A DNA stretch of 64,000 bases from Bog-473 sp963745665 (GTDB lineage: Bacteria > Actinomycetota > Acidimicrobiia > Acidimicrobiales > RAAP-2): contig CAVUYE010000002.1 in the NCBI GenBank assembly GCA_963745665.1, forward strand, positions 1,178,001 through 1,242,000, read 5' to 3'. This document shows, in pieces, positions 49,283 to 58,355 of the stretch (position 1 is the stretch's first letter; every line of letters starts with the position of its first letter). Position numbers and translations under genes: made by a program. Under the pieces are notes generated by a model. The model did no database searches. It was given only the letters and a program-made list of their open reading frames with translations, and was not told where the DNA came from.

Positions 49283-49906
49283 TCAGGCCCCCAATCCCCG
49301 GCACACGAAGGAACACATCTCGTCGGCGGCGTCGGCCGCCGGAATCGGATCGGGCTCGCCGGCCCGCACCGACAGGGCGCCGTAGATCTGCTGGCCCATG
49401 AGCACCACGGCCCGCGCCGGGTCGAGATCGGCCCGGAAGTCACGGGAGGCGATGCCGGCGACGACGAGATCCTCGAGCACGCGGATCATGTCGAGCCCGA
49501 TCATCATCAGCGCGCCGCCCACGGCCTCCGAGCCAGCGGCGGTCGTCGTCGACTGGGTGGCCATGGCCAGCCGGAAGAACGCCGGGCTCTCGTCGACGCG
49601 CTCGAGGGCGCCGAGGATGAGCCGGCGCAGGCGCGCGACCGGGGGAGCGTCATCGTCCGCCGCCAGCGCGATGGTGTCCTGAAGCTGGTCGTACATGGAC
49701 TGCACACACGCACGCAGGAGATCGTCCCGGTTGGCGAAGTAGACGTAGACGGTCGAGCGGGCGACGCCGGCCTCGGCGGCGATCTCGTCCATGGACACGT
49801 CGGTGGTGCCGCGCTCGCCGAAGAGGCGGCGCGCCGTGTCGATCAGCTGATCGCGGCTGAAGTCGCGGATGACGTCCTTCAACGCCTCGGGGGCGCGCCG
49901 AGCCAC
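49283..49906 (-). CDS. TetR family transcriptional regulator
   Basis: 207 intact residues with 'SRDQLIDTARRLFGERGTTD' and the recognition helix 'MDEIAAEAGVARSTVYVYFA'. GTG 49906 follows GGAGG. It lies 34 bases behind the P450 gene and is contiguous with the LLM gene, so it probably controls this operon through the palindrome at 51199-51217, upstream of the P450. Confidence 0.92.
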   Translation of the reverse strand: MARRAPEALKDVIRDFSRDQLIDTARRLFGERGTTDVSMDEIAAEAGVARSTVYVYFANRDDLLRACVQSMYDQLQDTIALAADDDAPPVARLRRLILGALERVDESPAFFRLAMATQSTTTAAGSEAVGGALMMIGLDMIRVLEDLVVAGIASRDFRADLDPARAVVLMGQQIYGALSVRAGEPDPIPAADAADEMCSFVCRGLGA

Positions 49907-49940
49907 GGGCTACCTCCTCCGCCTCAGCCGGCCGACCGGC

Positions 49941-51176
49941 TCAGGCGCCGACACGGGAGGACGGGGTGAACGCCACGGGGATGTGCTTGACGCCATTGAT
50001 GAATTGGGACCGTAGGCGTTGCACCTCGCCGTCCTGGCGAATGTCGGGCAGGCGGTCGAGCAGGTGCTCGTACATGACCCGGATCTCCATGCGAGCCAGG
50101 TTGGTCCCGAGGCAGAAGTGCGGCCCGCCGCCGCCGAAAGCGATGTGCGGATTGGGATCGCGGCCGATGTCGAAGGTGCCGGGGTCGGTGAAGACGTCCT
50201 CGTCCCGGTTGGCCGAGGCGTGGAAGAAGACGACCTTGTCCCCGGCGGCGATCTTCGTCCTGCTGAGCTCGGTGTCCACCATGGCGGTGCGGCGGAAGTT
50301 CATGACAGGGGTGACGAAACGGAGCATCTCGTCCACGGCGGAGGGCAACAGGCTGCGGTCGGCCAGAAGACGCTGCCACTGGTCGGGATACTGGAAGAAA
50401 GCGTGCATGGCGCCGGACATGAGGTTGCGGGTGGTTTCGTTGCCGGCGACGGTGAGCAGCAGGAAGAAGAGCTCGAGCTCCATGTCGCTCAGGCGCTCCC
50501 CGTCGATCTCGACGGTGGTGAGGGCGCTCATGAGGTCGGCGTGGGGGTCGATGCGCTTCTTGGCGAACAGCTCGGAGGCGTAGGCGTAGAGCTCCATGGC
50601 GGAGGTCAGGGCCAGCTCCTGCTGGTCCTGGTACTCGGGGTCCTCGTTGCCGACCATGCGGTTCGACCACTCGAACATGCGGTGGCGGTCCTCCTGCGGC
50701 ACGCCGAGGAGCTCGGCGATGACCTGCAGGGGGAGCTCGGCGGAGATGTCGGTGACGAAGTCGGCCCGGCCGGCCTCAATCACGTCGTCGATGATGGAGT
50801 CGGTGGCGCGGTGAATGCTCGCCTCGAGGTCGCGCACCATGCGGGGGGTGAAGCCCTTGTTGACGAGGCGCCGGTAGCGGGTGTGGAGGGGGGGGTCCAT
50901 GTTGAGCATCATGAGGCTCTGCTGGGCGACCTCGTCGGCGCCGAGTTCGAAGGGCATGGTGCCCTGGGCGGCGGAGCTGAAGCGCTCGTAGTCCCGGTTG
51001 ACGGTGACGCAGTCCTCGTATCTCGTCACCGCCCAGAAGCCAGGACCGCCGGGCTCGTCCTGCCAGTGCACGGGGTCGTGGCGGCGCAGATACGCCAGCC
51101 AGGCATGGGGGACTCCGGCCACATAGGACCGTGAGTCGGAGAGGTCCACTGGGGAGACGTCGGCGAGGGTGCTCAT
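49941..51176 (-). CDS. Cytochrome P450 (CYP124/125/142-like)
   Basis: 411 intact residues. I-helix oxygen-activation motif 'AGNETTRN' (244-251), ExxR as 'EMLR' (283-286) and the haem loop 'FGGGGPHFCLGTNLARMEI' with Cys355. 'MMLNMDPPLHTRYRRLVNKG' is typical of the mycobacterial steroid/isoprenoid omega-hydroxylase groups. It would hydroxylate a sterol-side-chain or isoprenoid-like substrate with ferredoxin electrons; no ferredoxin is adjacent. It is the first gene of the operon with TetR and LLM genes. Confidence 0.93.
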   Translation of the reverse strand: MSTLADVSPVDLSDSRSYVAGVPHAWLAYLRRHDPVHWQDEPGGPGFWAVTRYEDCVTVNRDYERFSSAAQGTMPFELGADEVAQQSLMMLNMDPPLHTRYRRLVNKGFTPRMVRDLEASIHRATDSIIDDVIEAGRADFVTDISAELPLQVIAELLGVPQEDRHRMFEWSNRMVGNEDPEYQDQQELALTSAMELYAYASELFAKKRIDPHADLMSALTTVEIDGERLSDMELELFFLLLTVAGNETTRNLMSGAMHAFFQYPDQWQRLLADRSLLPSAVDEMLRFVTPVMNFRRTAMVDTELSRTKIAAGDKVVFFHASANRDEDVFTDPGTFDIGRDPNPHIAFGGGGPHFCLGTNLARMEIRVMYEHLLDRLPDIRQDGEVQRLRSQFINGVKHIPVAFTPSSRVGA

Positions 51177-51198
51177 GGCGTGACAGCTCCTCTGAACA

Positions 51199-51217
51199 AT
51201 CGGACACTCTGTCCGAT
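51199..51217. promoter_or_regulatory. 19-bp palindromic TetR operator upstream of the P450 operon
   Basis: ATCGGACA-CTC-TGTCCGAT is a perfect inverted repeat with 8-base arms, 23 bases before the P450 start. Half-sites of this type are usual for TetR dimers, and the operon itself encodes a TetR. Confidence 0.75.
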
Positions 51218-51319
51218 ACCTCGGATCGTACGTCCAGGGTCCCCGGCTGTCAACGTTCGCCAGGGACGGGCCTCGACCTCGACTCGAGGGTCAGACGTGC
51301 TGCGGGTCGGGCGGGCGGG

Positions 51320-51643
51320 CTACGCAGAGGGTGGGTCGGTGGGCGACGCCGGCACGAGAGCGATCGACTTCGTCGGATCGTCCGGGTCGAGGATCACTCG
51401 GACCCGGGTATCAGCGTCAGGGGGCTCGCCCGGCACAGCGGCCACGATTGCGACCTCGTCGGCCCGGGGAGCGAAGACGGACTGGAGACCGCGGGCTATT
51501 CCGGTGCCGACGCTGCCGAGAGCGGACTCCTTGCGCCAGCGGTCGAACCCCTGCGGAGCGGCCTCATCGGAGTCTTGCTCCGGAGCGTGAGCTTCGGAAG
51601 GCCTGACGGCTTCGCTCGGCGCGCTCTCGCTCTCCGATCCCAT
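51320..51643 (-). CDS. Small hypothetical protein
   Basis: 107 residues from ATG 51643, preceded by GAGGATGAGG. The N-terminal half is acidic and probably disordered ('GSESESAPSEAVRPSEAHAP'). The C-terminal half ('ADEVAIVAAVPGEPPDADTR', 'VRVILDPDDPTKSIALVPAS') could fold as a small beta domain. No family is recognised. It is oriented away from pilD. Confidence 0.6.
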   Translation of the reverse strand: MGSESESAPSEAVRPSEAHAPEQDSDEAAPQGFDRWRKESALGSVGTGIARGLQSVFAPRADEVAIVAAVPGEPPDADTRVRVILDPDDPTKSIALVPASPTDPPSA

Positions 51644-51785
51644 GTGCCTCATCCTCTCAGAGTTCGGTGGTGTGCACCCGGCAGCCGAAGTCTTTGCGGT
51701 GCACGGTGCGATCCCCAATCAGACCGATGGCCGAAGCTAGCGTCATTGCGATGCGGGAACCTGGGAGCTGGGAGGCACGCGCGCA

Positions 51786-52559
51786 ATGCTCGGCGTGCTG
51801 ATCGGTCTCTGTGCGCTCCTCGGGCTCGCGGTCGGCTCTTTTCTGAACGTCGTCATCTACCGGGTGCCGAAGGGCCAGTCGATCGTCTCGCCTCGCTCTG
51901 CGTGTCCGGCCTGTGGGACCCAGCTCGCCGAACGCGACAACATTCCCGTCGTCTCGTGGCTGCTGCTGCGGGGCCGGTGTCGGACCTGTCACGAGCCGAT
52001 CTCCCCTCGATACCCCCTCGTCGAGCTCGGCTGTGCCGCCCTGTTCGCGGGCTTGGCGGCGCGCTTCGGTTACGACTGGGCGCTGCCGGCCTATCTCGTC
52101 CTGTTCGCCGGCCTGCTGGCCCTCTCCGTCATCGACGTCGAGACGCTCCTTTTGCCGAAGGTGATTGTCTGGCCCCTGTCGGTGGCTGTGGGTGCGCTCT
52201 TCGTCCTGGCTGCCGGGATCACCGGTCAGTGGCACGACCTGCTGATCGGCGTCATCTCCGGGGCGGCCTGGTTCGCCGTCTTCTACGTCATGAACCTCGC
52301 CAGTCCACGGATGCTGGGCTACGGGGATGTGCGGCTCGCCCCCGTGTTGGGTTTGGCTCTGGGCTGGCTCGGGTGGCGCTACGTGCTCCTCGGCTTCTTC
52401 GCCGGCAACCTCATCGGTGCAATCATCGGGATCGCCCTGATCGCCTCGAAGCGGATCAGCCGGCAACAGCAGATCCCGTACGGCGTCTTCCTGGCCGTGG
52501 GCTGCGCGGTCGCCGTGTTCGCCGGCTCCGGACTGCTCCGACCCTTCTCTCCGCACTGA
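51786..52559 (+). CDS. pilD: Type IV prepilin peptidase/methyltransferase
   Basis: 257 intact residues. Two CxxC pairs (Cys40/43 in 'CPAC' and Cys65/68 in 'CRTC') mark the zinc-binding cytoplasmic loop of the bifunctional methylating form. The protease aspartates are Asp117 ('SVIDVE') and Asp181 ('GYGDV'). About eight helices follow. It cleaves the pilin leader after Gly and methylates the new Phe. It faces the pilB-C-A-T cluster, ending 27 bases from DUF429. Confidence 0.95.
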   Translation: MLGVLIGLCALLGLAVGSFLNVVIYRVPKGQSIVSPRSACPACGTQLAERDNIPVVSWLLLRGRCRTCHEPISPRYPLVELGCAALFAGLAARFGYDWALPAYLVLFAGLLALSVIDVETLLLPKVIVWPLSVAVGALFVLAAGITGQWHDLLIGVISGAAWFAVFYVMNLASPRMLGYGDVRLAPVLGLALGWLGWRYVLLGFFAGNLIGAIIGIALIASKRISRQQQIPYGVFLAVGCAVAVFAGSGLLRPFSPH

Positions 52560-52586
52560 GCCGTCACGTGGCCGCAGGGAGCGTCT

Positions 52587-53309
52587 TTAGCGAACGATCT
52601 CCATGCGCAGTCCCTGCTCGTCCCATTCGGGATCCCGTGGGATGCGGATGGCGGCTCGGGCGAAGATCCGACGCGCCGTCCACACGAAGGCGGAGACATC
52701 GATGAGGTGGGACAGCGAGGCTCCCGGCACCTCAGAGGAAAGGATTCTCTCGGAGCCGGGGAACTTGGCGCGCAAGACCTCTCGCCGTTCCTGGAGGCCG
52801 GCCTCCGAGTGCTTGGACCACTGCATGGGCCGACCTTCGTTGAGCTCGTAGAAGCACACGTCGGAGTGGACCTCGTAGACGGTCCGCTGCCGGAACGGAG
52901 CCATGTCGGCCGCGACCTCCCGGTAGCGGGGGAGGAGCGTCATGCTGATCGCATCGAGATGCTCGTCCACGAACTCGATCTCGTTGGTGCTGGACCGCAC
53001 CGGGGCGCTCTGGATGGAAGAGCCCCGCTTCGCCCCGAGCAGGGCCCGCGCTTCACGGTCGCACGTTCGACCACCGGCGGCGGCGTCGTCGAGGTACCCC
53101 ACGGGGGCATTCAGCGCGATGGTGGCGAAGGTTGGTCGTTGATCGACCACCTCCGAGAATGGAGAGATGAGGAAGGGCGCCTCCGGCGCAAAGACTGTTC
53201 CCTGCAGTTTCGCGGGCGCGACCAGCCACGCTGGTCCGCACGGGGTCACCCCTGCGACGACCGAGTACGGGAGGTCAGGCCCCCGTCGAGAAACCGTGCT
53301 CGCTGTCAC
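52587..53309 (-). CDS. DUF429 protein (RNase H-like fold predicted)
   Basis: 240 residues from GTG 53309, which overlaps the pilT stop (GTGA at 53306-53309). DUF429 marks: 'GYLDDAAAGGRTCDREARAL', 'LLGAKRGSSIQSAPVRSS', 'VYEVHSDVCFYELNEGRPMQ' and 'SKHSEAGLQERREVLRAKFP'. The family is predicted to have an RNase H-like core; no member's job is established. Translational coupling to pilT is unusual and suggests a link to pilus function or just co-expression. Confidence 0.8.
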   Translation of the reverse strand: MTASTVSRRGPDLPYSVVAGVTPCGPAWLVAPAKLQGTVFAPEAPFLISPFSEVVDQRPTFATIALNAPVGYLDDAAAGGRTCDREARALLGAKRGSSIQSAPVRSSTNEIEFVDEHLDAISMTLLPRYREVAADMAPFRQRTVYEVHSDVCFYELNEGRPMQWSKHSEAGLQERREVLRAKFPGSERILSSEVPGASLSHLIDVSAFVWTARRIFARAAIRIPRDPEWDEQGLRMEIVR

Positions 53310-54406
53310 GCAGTCGCGTAGGCGGGCCCTGGCTGCGCCATGAGGCGGGTGAGCTCCTTGGGGTGCGAGGTGATGGAAAGCGCATCCTCGAAGTCGACGA
53401 CCTGTGCCAAGCACAGCTCAGCCAGGCTCGCCTCCAGCGAGCACATGCCCTCCGCCTGATTCGTCGTGATGAGGTTCGGAATCTGGTGGGTCTTGCCCTC
53501 TCGGATGATGTTCCGCACAGGGTGATTGGCGATCAGAATCTCGAATGCGGCGACCATGCCGCCATGGGCCCTCGGCACCAACCGCTGTGCGATGACCGCG
53601 CTCAGGGATGACCCGAGCTGGACCCGGATCTGGTCCTGCCGCCAGGCGGGGAAGACGTCGATGATTCGGTCGATCGCCTGTGCGGCGTCGTTGGTGTGCA
53701 GGGTCGAGAAGACGAGGTGACCGGTCTCGGCCAGCGTCAGGGCGAGCTGAATGGACTCGAGATCGCGCATCTCACCCACCAACAGGACGTCGGGGTCTTC
53801 ACGCAGGGCCGAACGCAGCGCTCGCTCGAAGGAGGGACTGTCAGTCCCGACCTCTCTCTGCGTCACAGCGGACAAACCGTGCTTGTGGACATATTCGATG
53901 GGGTCCTCGATCGTCAGAATGTGCACCGACCGCGTCTCGTTGATGCGGGCGATGATGGAGGCCAGGGTGGTCGACTTTCCGGACCCAGTCGGCCCGGTCA
54001 GGAGCACCAGGCCTCGGGGCTGACGGGCCAACCACTCGGCGACCGGAGGCAGGCCGAGCTCCTCGAAGGTGGGGATGTCGGAGGGGATCATGCGGAGCGC
54101 GAGGGCGGTGTCACCCTTCTGCGTGTACGCACTGCCACGAAGGCGGGCCCGGTCGAGCCAGCTCAATGAGAAGTCGACGTCCTGCTGTTCTGCGAACGTC
54201 CGCTTGTTCTCTGGCGACAGCATGCCCTGCACGATCTCATCGATGAGATCCCCGGTCAGGACAGGGGTGTTCTCGATGGCGCTCAGCTTGCCGTCGACCC
54301 GTATCCTGGGCTCGGAGCCCGTCGCCAGCAACAGGTCAGAGCCCTGGCGGTCCCAGAGCACTTGCAGCCATGGTGAGATGGTCTCGATGTTGGCTTCGCT
54401 CTTCAT
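53306..54406 (-). CDS. pilT: Type IV pilus retraction ATPase PilT
   Basis: 366 intact residues: Walker A 'GPTGSGKST' (138-146), Asp box 'ILTIEDPIEYVH', Walker B/His box 'LLVGEMRDLESIQLALTLAE' and 'LVFSTLHTNDAAQAIDRIID'. The PilT-specific C-terminal region is 'HPVRNIIREGKTHQIPNLI' (the AIRNLIRE region). It depolymerises the pilus for twitching or DNA uptake. It is separated from pilA by a strong hairpin, so it may have its own promoter. Confidence 0.96.
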   Translation of the reverse strand: MKSEANIETISPWLQVLWDRQGSDLLLATGSEPRIRVDGKLSAIENTPVLTGDLIDEIVQGMLSPENKRTFAEQQDVDFSLSWLDRARLRGSAYTQKGDTALALRMIPSDIPTFEELGLPPVAEWLARQPRGLVLLTGPTGSGKSTTLASIIARINETRSVHILTIEDPIEYVHKHGLSAVTQREVGTDSPSFERALRSALREDPDVLLVGEMRDLESIQLALTLAETGHLVFSTLHTNDAAQAIDRIIDVFPAWRQDQIRVQLGSSLSAVIAQRLVPRAHGGMVAAFEILIANHPVRNIIREGKTHQIPNLITTNQAEGMCSLEASLAELCLAQVVDFEDALSITSHPKELTRLMAQPGPAYATA

Positions 54407-54442
54407 TGGATCCCCCTCTTCTTGATGTGTGATCAGTGAAGT

Positions 54443-54477
54443 CCAAAGCGCCCGGCCCAGGGGGCCGGGCGCTTTGG
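54443..54477. terminator. Strong hairpin between pilA and pilT
   Basis: A perfect inverted repeat with 16-base arms (CCAAAGCGCCCGGCCC and its complement) and a 3-base loop lies between the pilA stop (54525) and the pilT start (54406). There is no clear U tract on either side. It could end or attenuate the abundant pilA transcript, or protect its 3' end. Confidence 0.75.
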
Positions 54478-54524
54478 TTCACCTAACTTCGCTTTGTAGC
54501 TTCGTTACTTCTGCCAGCTTTGGA

Positions 54525-55040
54525 CTACAGCGTGGAGTCGTTGCACCCCGTGGTGGAGGTCTCGGCGTCGTACGACGTCAGAGCACCGCCGGGAGGGCCG
54601 ACCCACACGGAGCCTGCGGCCGGGGTCCCAGGGATGCTCGTGCCGGTAGCGCCGTTGTTGTTGACGCCAGTCGAGGCTCCCGTGCCCGTGACGTTGTCAC
54701 CGTTCAGAGCAACCACGTAGGCCGAGTTGTTGGCCGCCTGGTGCAGGAATGCACCACTGGTACCGACGCCGTTGAGCAACTGGCTCGTCGTGGTCGGCAC
54801 CGCGTTGGTTGCGTTCTGCGGTGAGTTCTCGTACGCAGCCACGGCAATCTCGTAGGTCTTGGCGTCCGACTGGCACGCAGCCTGCGCGCTCTGGCCGGTG
54901 ATGCCGGTCAGGGCGAAGATGACTGTCGCGGCAAGGATGCCGAGGACCACAATTACAATCAGGAGCTCGATAAGGGTGAAGCCGGGCTCCAACTCGACGC
55001 CCCTACGGCGCGCCACTGTTTCACGTATGTGCCTAATCAT
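54525..55040 (-). CDS. pilA: Type IVa major pilin (prepilin)
   Basis: 171 residues from ATG 55040. The class III leader 'MIRHIRETVARRRGVELEPG' is cut before 'FTLIELLIVIVVLGILAATV', with the conserved Glu5. Two Cys remain in the mature protein ('AACQSDAKTY' and near the end 'STTGCNDST'), probably the D-region disulfide. The globular part is rich in Asn, Thr, Gly and Ser. It is the only prepilin in the window, so minor pilins must be elsewhere or absent. Confidence 0.93.
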   Translation of the reverse strand: MIRHIRETVARRRGVELEPGFTLIELLIVIVVLGILAATVIFALTGITGQSAQAACQSDAKTYEIAVAAYENSPQNATNAVPTTTSQLLNGVGTSGAFLHQAANNSAYVVALNGDNVTGTGASTGVNNNGATGTSIPGTPAAGSVWVGPPGGALTSYDAETSTTGCNDSTL

Positions 55041-55267
55041 GTGCGGTGATACCGCCTTTCGGTTTGGGCAACCGGAAACCATCCAGCTGCAGGGTGTCTC
55101 CATCGCCAATCAGGAGAGATTGAAACGTACCACTTTTATCGGTAGGAAAGCTATGTTCTTAAGGCTATTTGTTGCGATTTTTCCTGCAATGTTGTGTGTG
55201 TTGAGCACTGATTTCGCTACATCCATCAAGATATTCGGGGGTGGTTGTTGCTGCATTGTGAATGCAT
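55041..55267 (-). promoter_or_regulatory. A/T-richer leader and promoter region of pilA
   Basis: This 227-base gap between pilC and pilA is visibly poorer in G+C than the surroundings and contains no supportable gene. It probably holds a separate, strong pilA promoter and a long 5' leader. I looked for a c-di-GMP riboswitch, which often precedes pilA, and could not make one fit. The start-proximal purine stretch GAAAGGCGG may serve for ribosome binding. Confidence 0.4.
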
Positions 55268-56477
55268 CTATTGGACCTTGACCTGGTGGTAAATGCCGTA
55301 CATGGCAGAGACCAGAGCGACGGCGACGAAGCCGACGATCACGCCCATGAAGATGATCACCGCCGGCTCGAAGAGCCCGGTGAAGCGCTTCAGTTTCACG
55401 TCGAGCTCGCGGTCGTAGAAGTTGGCCGCGGTCGCGAGCTGCCGCGTCGAGCGTTCCTGTTTCCTCTCCCACGCGGAACATCTGCCGCGCCGCGCCGGGG
55501 AAGAGACCTGTCTCGCCCAGTGGCTCCGCCAGTCCGCGACCCTCCATCATTTCGTCTCGGACGGTGTTGAGCCCCTGGCGGTAGACCGCGTTGTTCGAGG
55601 AGTCCGCGGTCACCTTCATGGCGTCCGGCAGCGCGACTCCCGCCTTGATCATGGATGACAGGATCCGGCACACCCGCTCGATGATGGCGGTCCTCACGAG
55701 GTCGCCCAGAATCGGGAGCTTGAGGACAACGGAGTCGAGCCATGCCTTCCCACCGTGGGATCGGCGCAGCGCGATGACGCCGACAAATACCGCGACAATC
55801 ACACCGAGGATGGCGAACCACCAATTGCTGACGAAGTTCGAAACGCTGAGGAGCATGCGTGTCGGCAGCGGAAGTTGGGCGTTGAACGATTTGAAGAAGA
55901 CCACGAACTTCGGCATGACGAAGGTCGCAAGGACAACCACGACCACCACCGCCATGACCGCCACGACGGCGGGGTAGATCAACGCTCCAGTTATCTTCCC
56001 CCGGGCCACGATGTCACGATCGATGTAGTCCGCCAGCTGGTCCAGGACGACGTCCAGGTTTCCTGTCAGCTCGGCCGAGGTGAGCATGCCGATGTAGTAA
56101 TTCGGGAAGGCCTCCGGGTGAGCGGCCGCAGCCGAGGCGAAGGTATCGCCGCTCTGAATCCGGTCGATCATGTCAAGCAGGGTTTTCTTCAGCAGCTTGT
56201 CGGGCGTCTCGGTCGAGATCACCTCGAGCGCTTCCATGATGGGGATGCCCGCCTGCACGAAGACGCTGAGCTGGCGCGAGAAGTGCATGACGTCCTTGCG
56301 CGGGACCAGCTTCTTCGTGACCTCGAACTGCAGGATGGTCTTTTTATCCGAGACGTCGATCGTCTGGTAGCCCCGCTCCAGCAGGGCGAGGTGCGCAGCG
56401 CTCCGCGAGGCTGCGGCCTCCGTGCCGGAGACCTTCTGTCCCGCGCCGTCGACTGCGCTGTAGCGGTACTTTTCCAT
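55268..56477 (-). CDS. pilC: Type IV pilus inner-membrane platform protein PilC (one frameshift)
   Basis: 'MEKYRYSAVDGAGQKVSGTE' starts the protein; two T2SF domains follow ('HFSRQLSVFVQAGIPIMEAL' and 'IIERVCRILSSMIKAGVALP') with three helices. One +1 shift near 55445 interrupts the end. In the other frame the expected 'NFYDRELDVKLKRFTGLFEP' and 'MGVIVGFVAVALVSAMYGIY' run to TAG 55268. Corrected length is 402 residues. It is the membrane platform that PilB and PilT drive, 18 bases after pilB. Confidence 0.92.
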
Positions 56478-56495
56478 GGCTCGTCCGTTCCTGAC

Positions 56496-58355
56496 CTAAA
56501 GGGAGTAGATGCTGCGGATCACTTCGGCGATCGTGGTGGTGTCCTCGGCAACGAGACCGATGGCCTCTTCGCGGAGTGTGCGCATTCCCTGTTTCTGAGC
56601 CAGGCGGCGCAACTCGTCCTGGGTCGCCCATCCGACGATGAGTCGCTTGATCTCTGGGGTCATCTGCAGGAGCTCGTAGACACCGATCCGGTCCTGGTAG
56701 CCGGTCTGGCCGCAGAAGTTGCAACCGGTGCCGTGGTAGAAGTCGGTCTTCGGCGCACCGCCGCTCTCCTCGTAGAAGGTCAACTCTTCGCTGGTTGGCG
56801 TGTAGCTGGTCTTGCACGACGGGCAGATGCGTCGTACCAGGCGCTGGCCCACGATGGCGAGGACCGAGGACGCGATCAGGAACGACTCAATGCCCATGTC
56901 GAGGAAGCGGTGGAGGGCCGAGACGGAGTCCGTGGCGTGCAGCGACGAGAGCACTAAGTGACCCGTCAGGGCGGACTGGACGGCGATACGGGCCGTCTCG
57001 ACATCTCGGATCTCGCCGACGAGGATCACGTCTGGGTCCTGCCGCAAAATCGACTTGAGGCCCGTGGCAAACGTCAGGCCGGCCTGCTCGTTGGTCTGAA
57101 TCTGGTTGATGGACGGGAAGACGTACTCGACCGGGTCCTCGATCGTCATGACGTTTTTCGTCGGGTCAGCGACCTGACTCAGCGTGGCGTAGAGCGTGGT
57201 CGTCTTTCCGCTACCGGTCGGTCCTGCGCAGATGACCATCCCGAAGGGAGCCTTGACCAGGCGCGAGTAGGTCTCGTGCGTGTCCGTCGGCATCCCGAGG
57301 TCGTGGAGCCGCAGAACGGAGCGGTTCTTGTCGAGGATTCGCATCACGCACTTCTCGCCCCAGATGGTGGCGGCGGTGGCGACCCGGACGTCGGTGTCCT
57401 TGCCGTCGATCACGGTGGTGAGCTGGCCGTCCTGGGGGCGGCGCCGCTCCACGATGTTCATTCCCGCCATGATCTTGATGCGACTGACAAGCCCGACGCC
57501 CATGGCCTCCGGCAGCATGAGCACTTCCTTCAGGGCGCCGTCGATCCGGAAGCGCACCCTGACGACGTCCTGCGACGGCTCGATGTGGACGTCCGAGGCG
57601 CGGTCCCGCTTGGCCTGCGTCAAGATCCGCGTGACGACCTGGACGATGGGAGCGTCGTCGGCGACGACCTCGGCTTCGGTCGAGTCATCCTTCTTGCGCG
57701 TGCCCTCGACGGCCTTGAAGGCCTCGACGAGCTGGTCCACGCCACCGATGGCCCGGTAGCTGCTGTCGATCGCCCACTGGATGTCGGACGCCGGTGCCAG
57801 CACGAAGCGGATCGGGTGGTCCGTGGACTGGGTGAGGAGCGCGCGGACCGTGACGGACGGCTGGTCGGCGACCGCCACCTGCAGGCCGTCATCGTCGAGT
57901 TGGATCGGCATCGCCAGGTGCTCTCGTGCCACGTTTTCGGGAATGAGCCTGAGCACGTCAGGCTGTGGGGTGTTGCGCCTCAGGTCGACGACCTGCATGT
58001 GGAGGAGGTCCGCCAGGAACAGCGTCAGTTCCCGGTCGTTCATGGCACCCATGGCCACGAGGGTCTCGCCGATCCGCTTGCCCGTCTCGTTTTGGACGAT
58101 CAGGGCTTGGGCGACATCGTCCTCGCTGACGAGCCCGCGTCGCACGAGGAGAGAACCGAAGGGTTCAGAGACCGAGGCACGGCGGACCGGTGCGTCAGGA
58201 CGGTTCTCGGGCTCGTCGACCGCCACGCCGACCGCCATACCCTCGCCATCGATGGGGGCCGACGATCCGTTGTGATCGTTGGCGCTCCCTGCAGCGTGGT
58301 GGACCTTTTCCTTGCGTCCGAGTTTCAACGGGGTTCCTGACTGTGAGTGCGGCAC
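56496..58355 (-). CDS. pilB: Type IV pilus assembly ATPase PilB
   Basis: 619 intact residues. The N-terminal MshEN-type part ('FGSLLVRRGLVSEDDVAQAL', 'AMGAMNDRELTLFLADLLHM') can bind c-di-GMP in related ATPases. The motor domain has Walker A 'GPTGSGKTTT' (378-387), 'GEIRDVETA' (447-455) and the zinc motif Cys511/514 with Cys545/548 ('CPSC', 'CNFC'). It drives pilus extension. It is the first gene of the cluster pilB-pilC-pilA. Confidence 0.96.
   Translation of the reverse strand: MPHSQSGTPLKLGRKEKVHHAAGSANDHNGSSAPIDGEGMAVGVAVDEPENRPDAPVRRASVSEPFGSLLVRRGLVSEDDVAQALIVQNETGKRIGETLVAMGAMNDRELTLFLADLLHMQVVDLRRNTPQPDVLRLIPENVAREHLAMPIQLDDDGLQVAVADQPSVTVRALLTQSTDHPIRFVLAPASDIQWAIDSSYRAIGGVDQLVEAFKAVEGTRKKDDSTEAEVVADDAPIVQVVTRILTQAKRDRASDVHIEPSQDVVRVRFRIDGALKEVLMLPEAMGVGLVSRIKIMAGMNIVERRRPQDGQLTTVIDGKDTDVRVATAATIWGEKCVMRILDKNRSVLRLHDLGMPTDTHETYSRLVKAPFGMVICAGPTGSGKTTTLYATLSQVADPTKNVMTIEDPVEYVFPSINQIQTNEQAGLTFATGLKSILRQDPDVILVGEIRDVETARIAVQSALTGHLVLSSLHATDSVSALHRFLDMGIESFLIASSVLAIVGQRLVRRICPSCKTSYTPTSEELTFYEESGGAPKTDFYHGTGCNFCGQTGYQDRIGVYELLQMTPEIKRLIVGWATQDELRRLAQKQGMRTLREEAIGLVAEDTTTIAEVIRSIYSL

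Noticed and set aside
55041..55267. c-di-GMP (GEMM) riboswitch before pilA
   Set aside because: The conserved core and paired helices could not be found in the leader.
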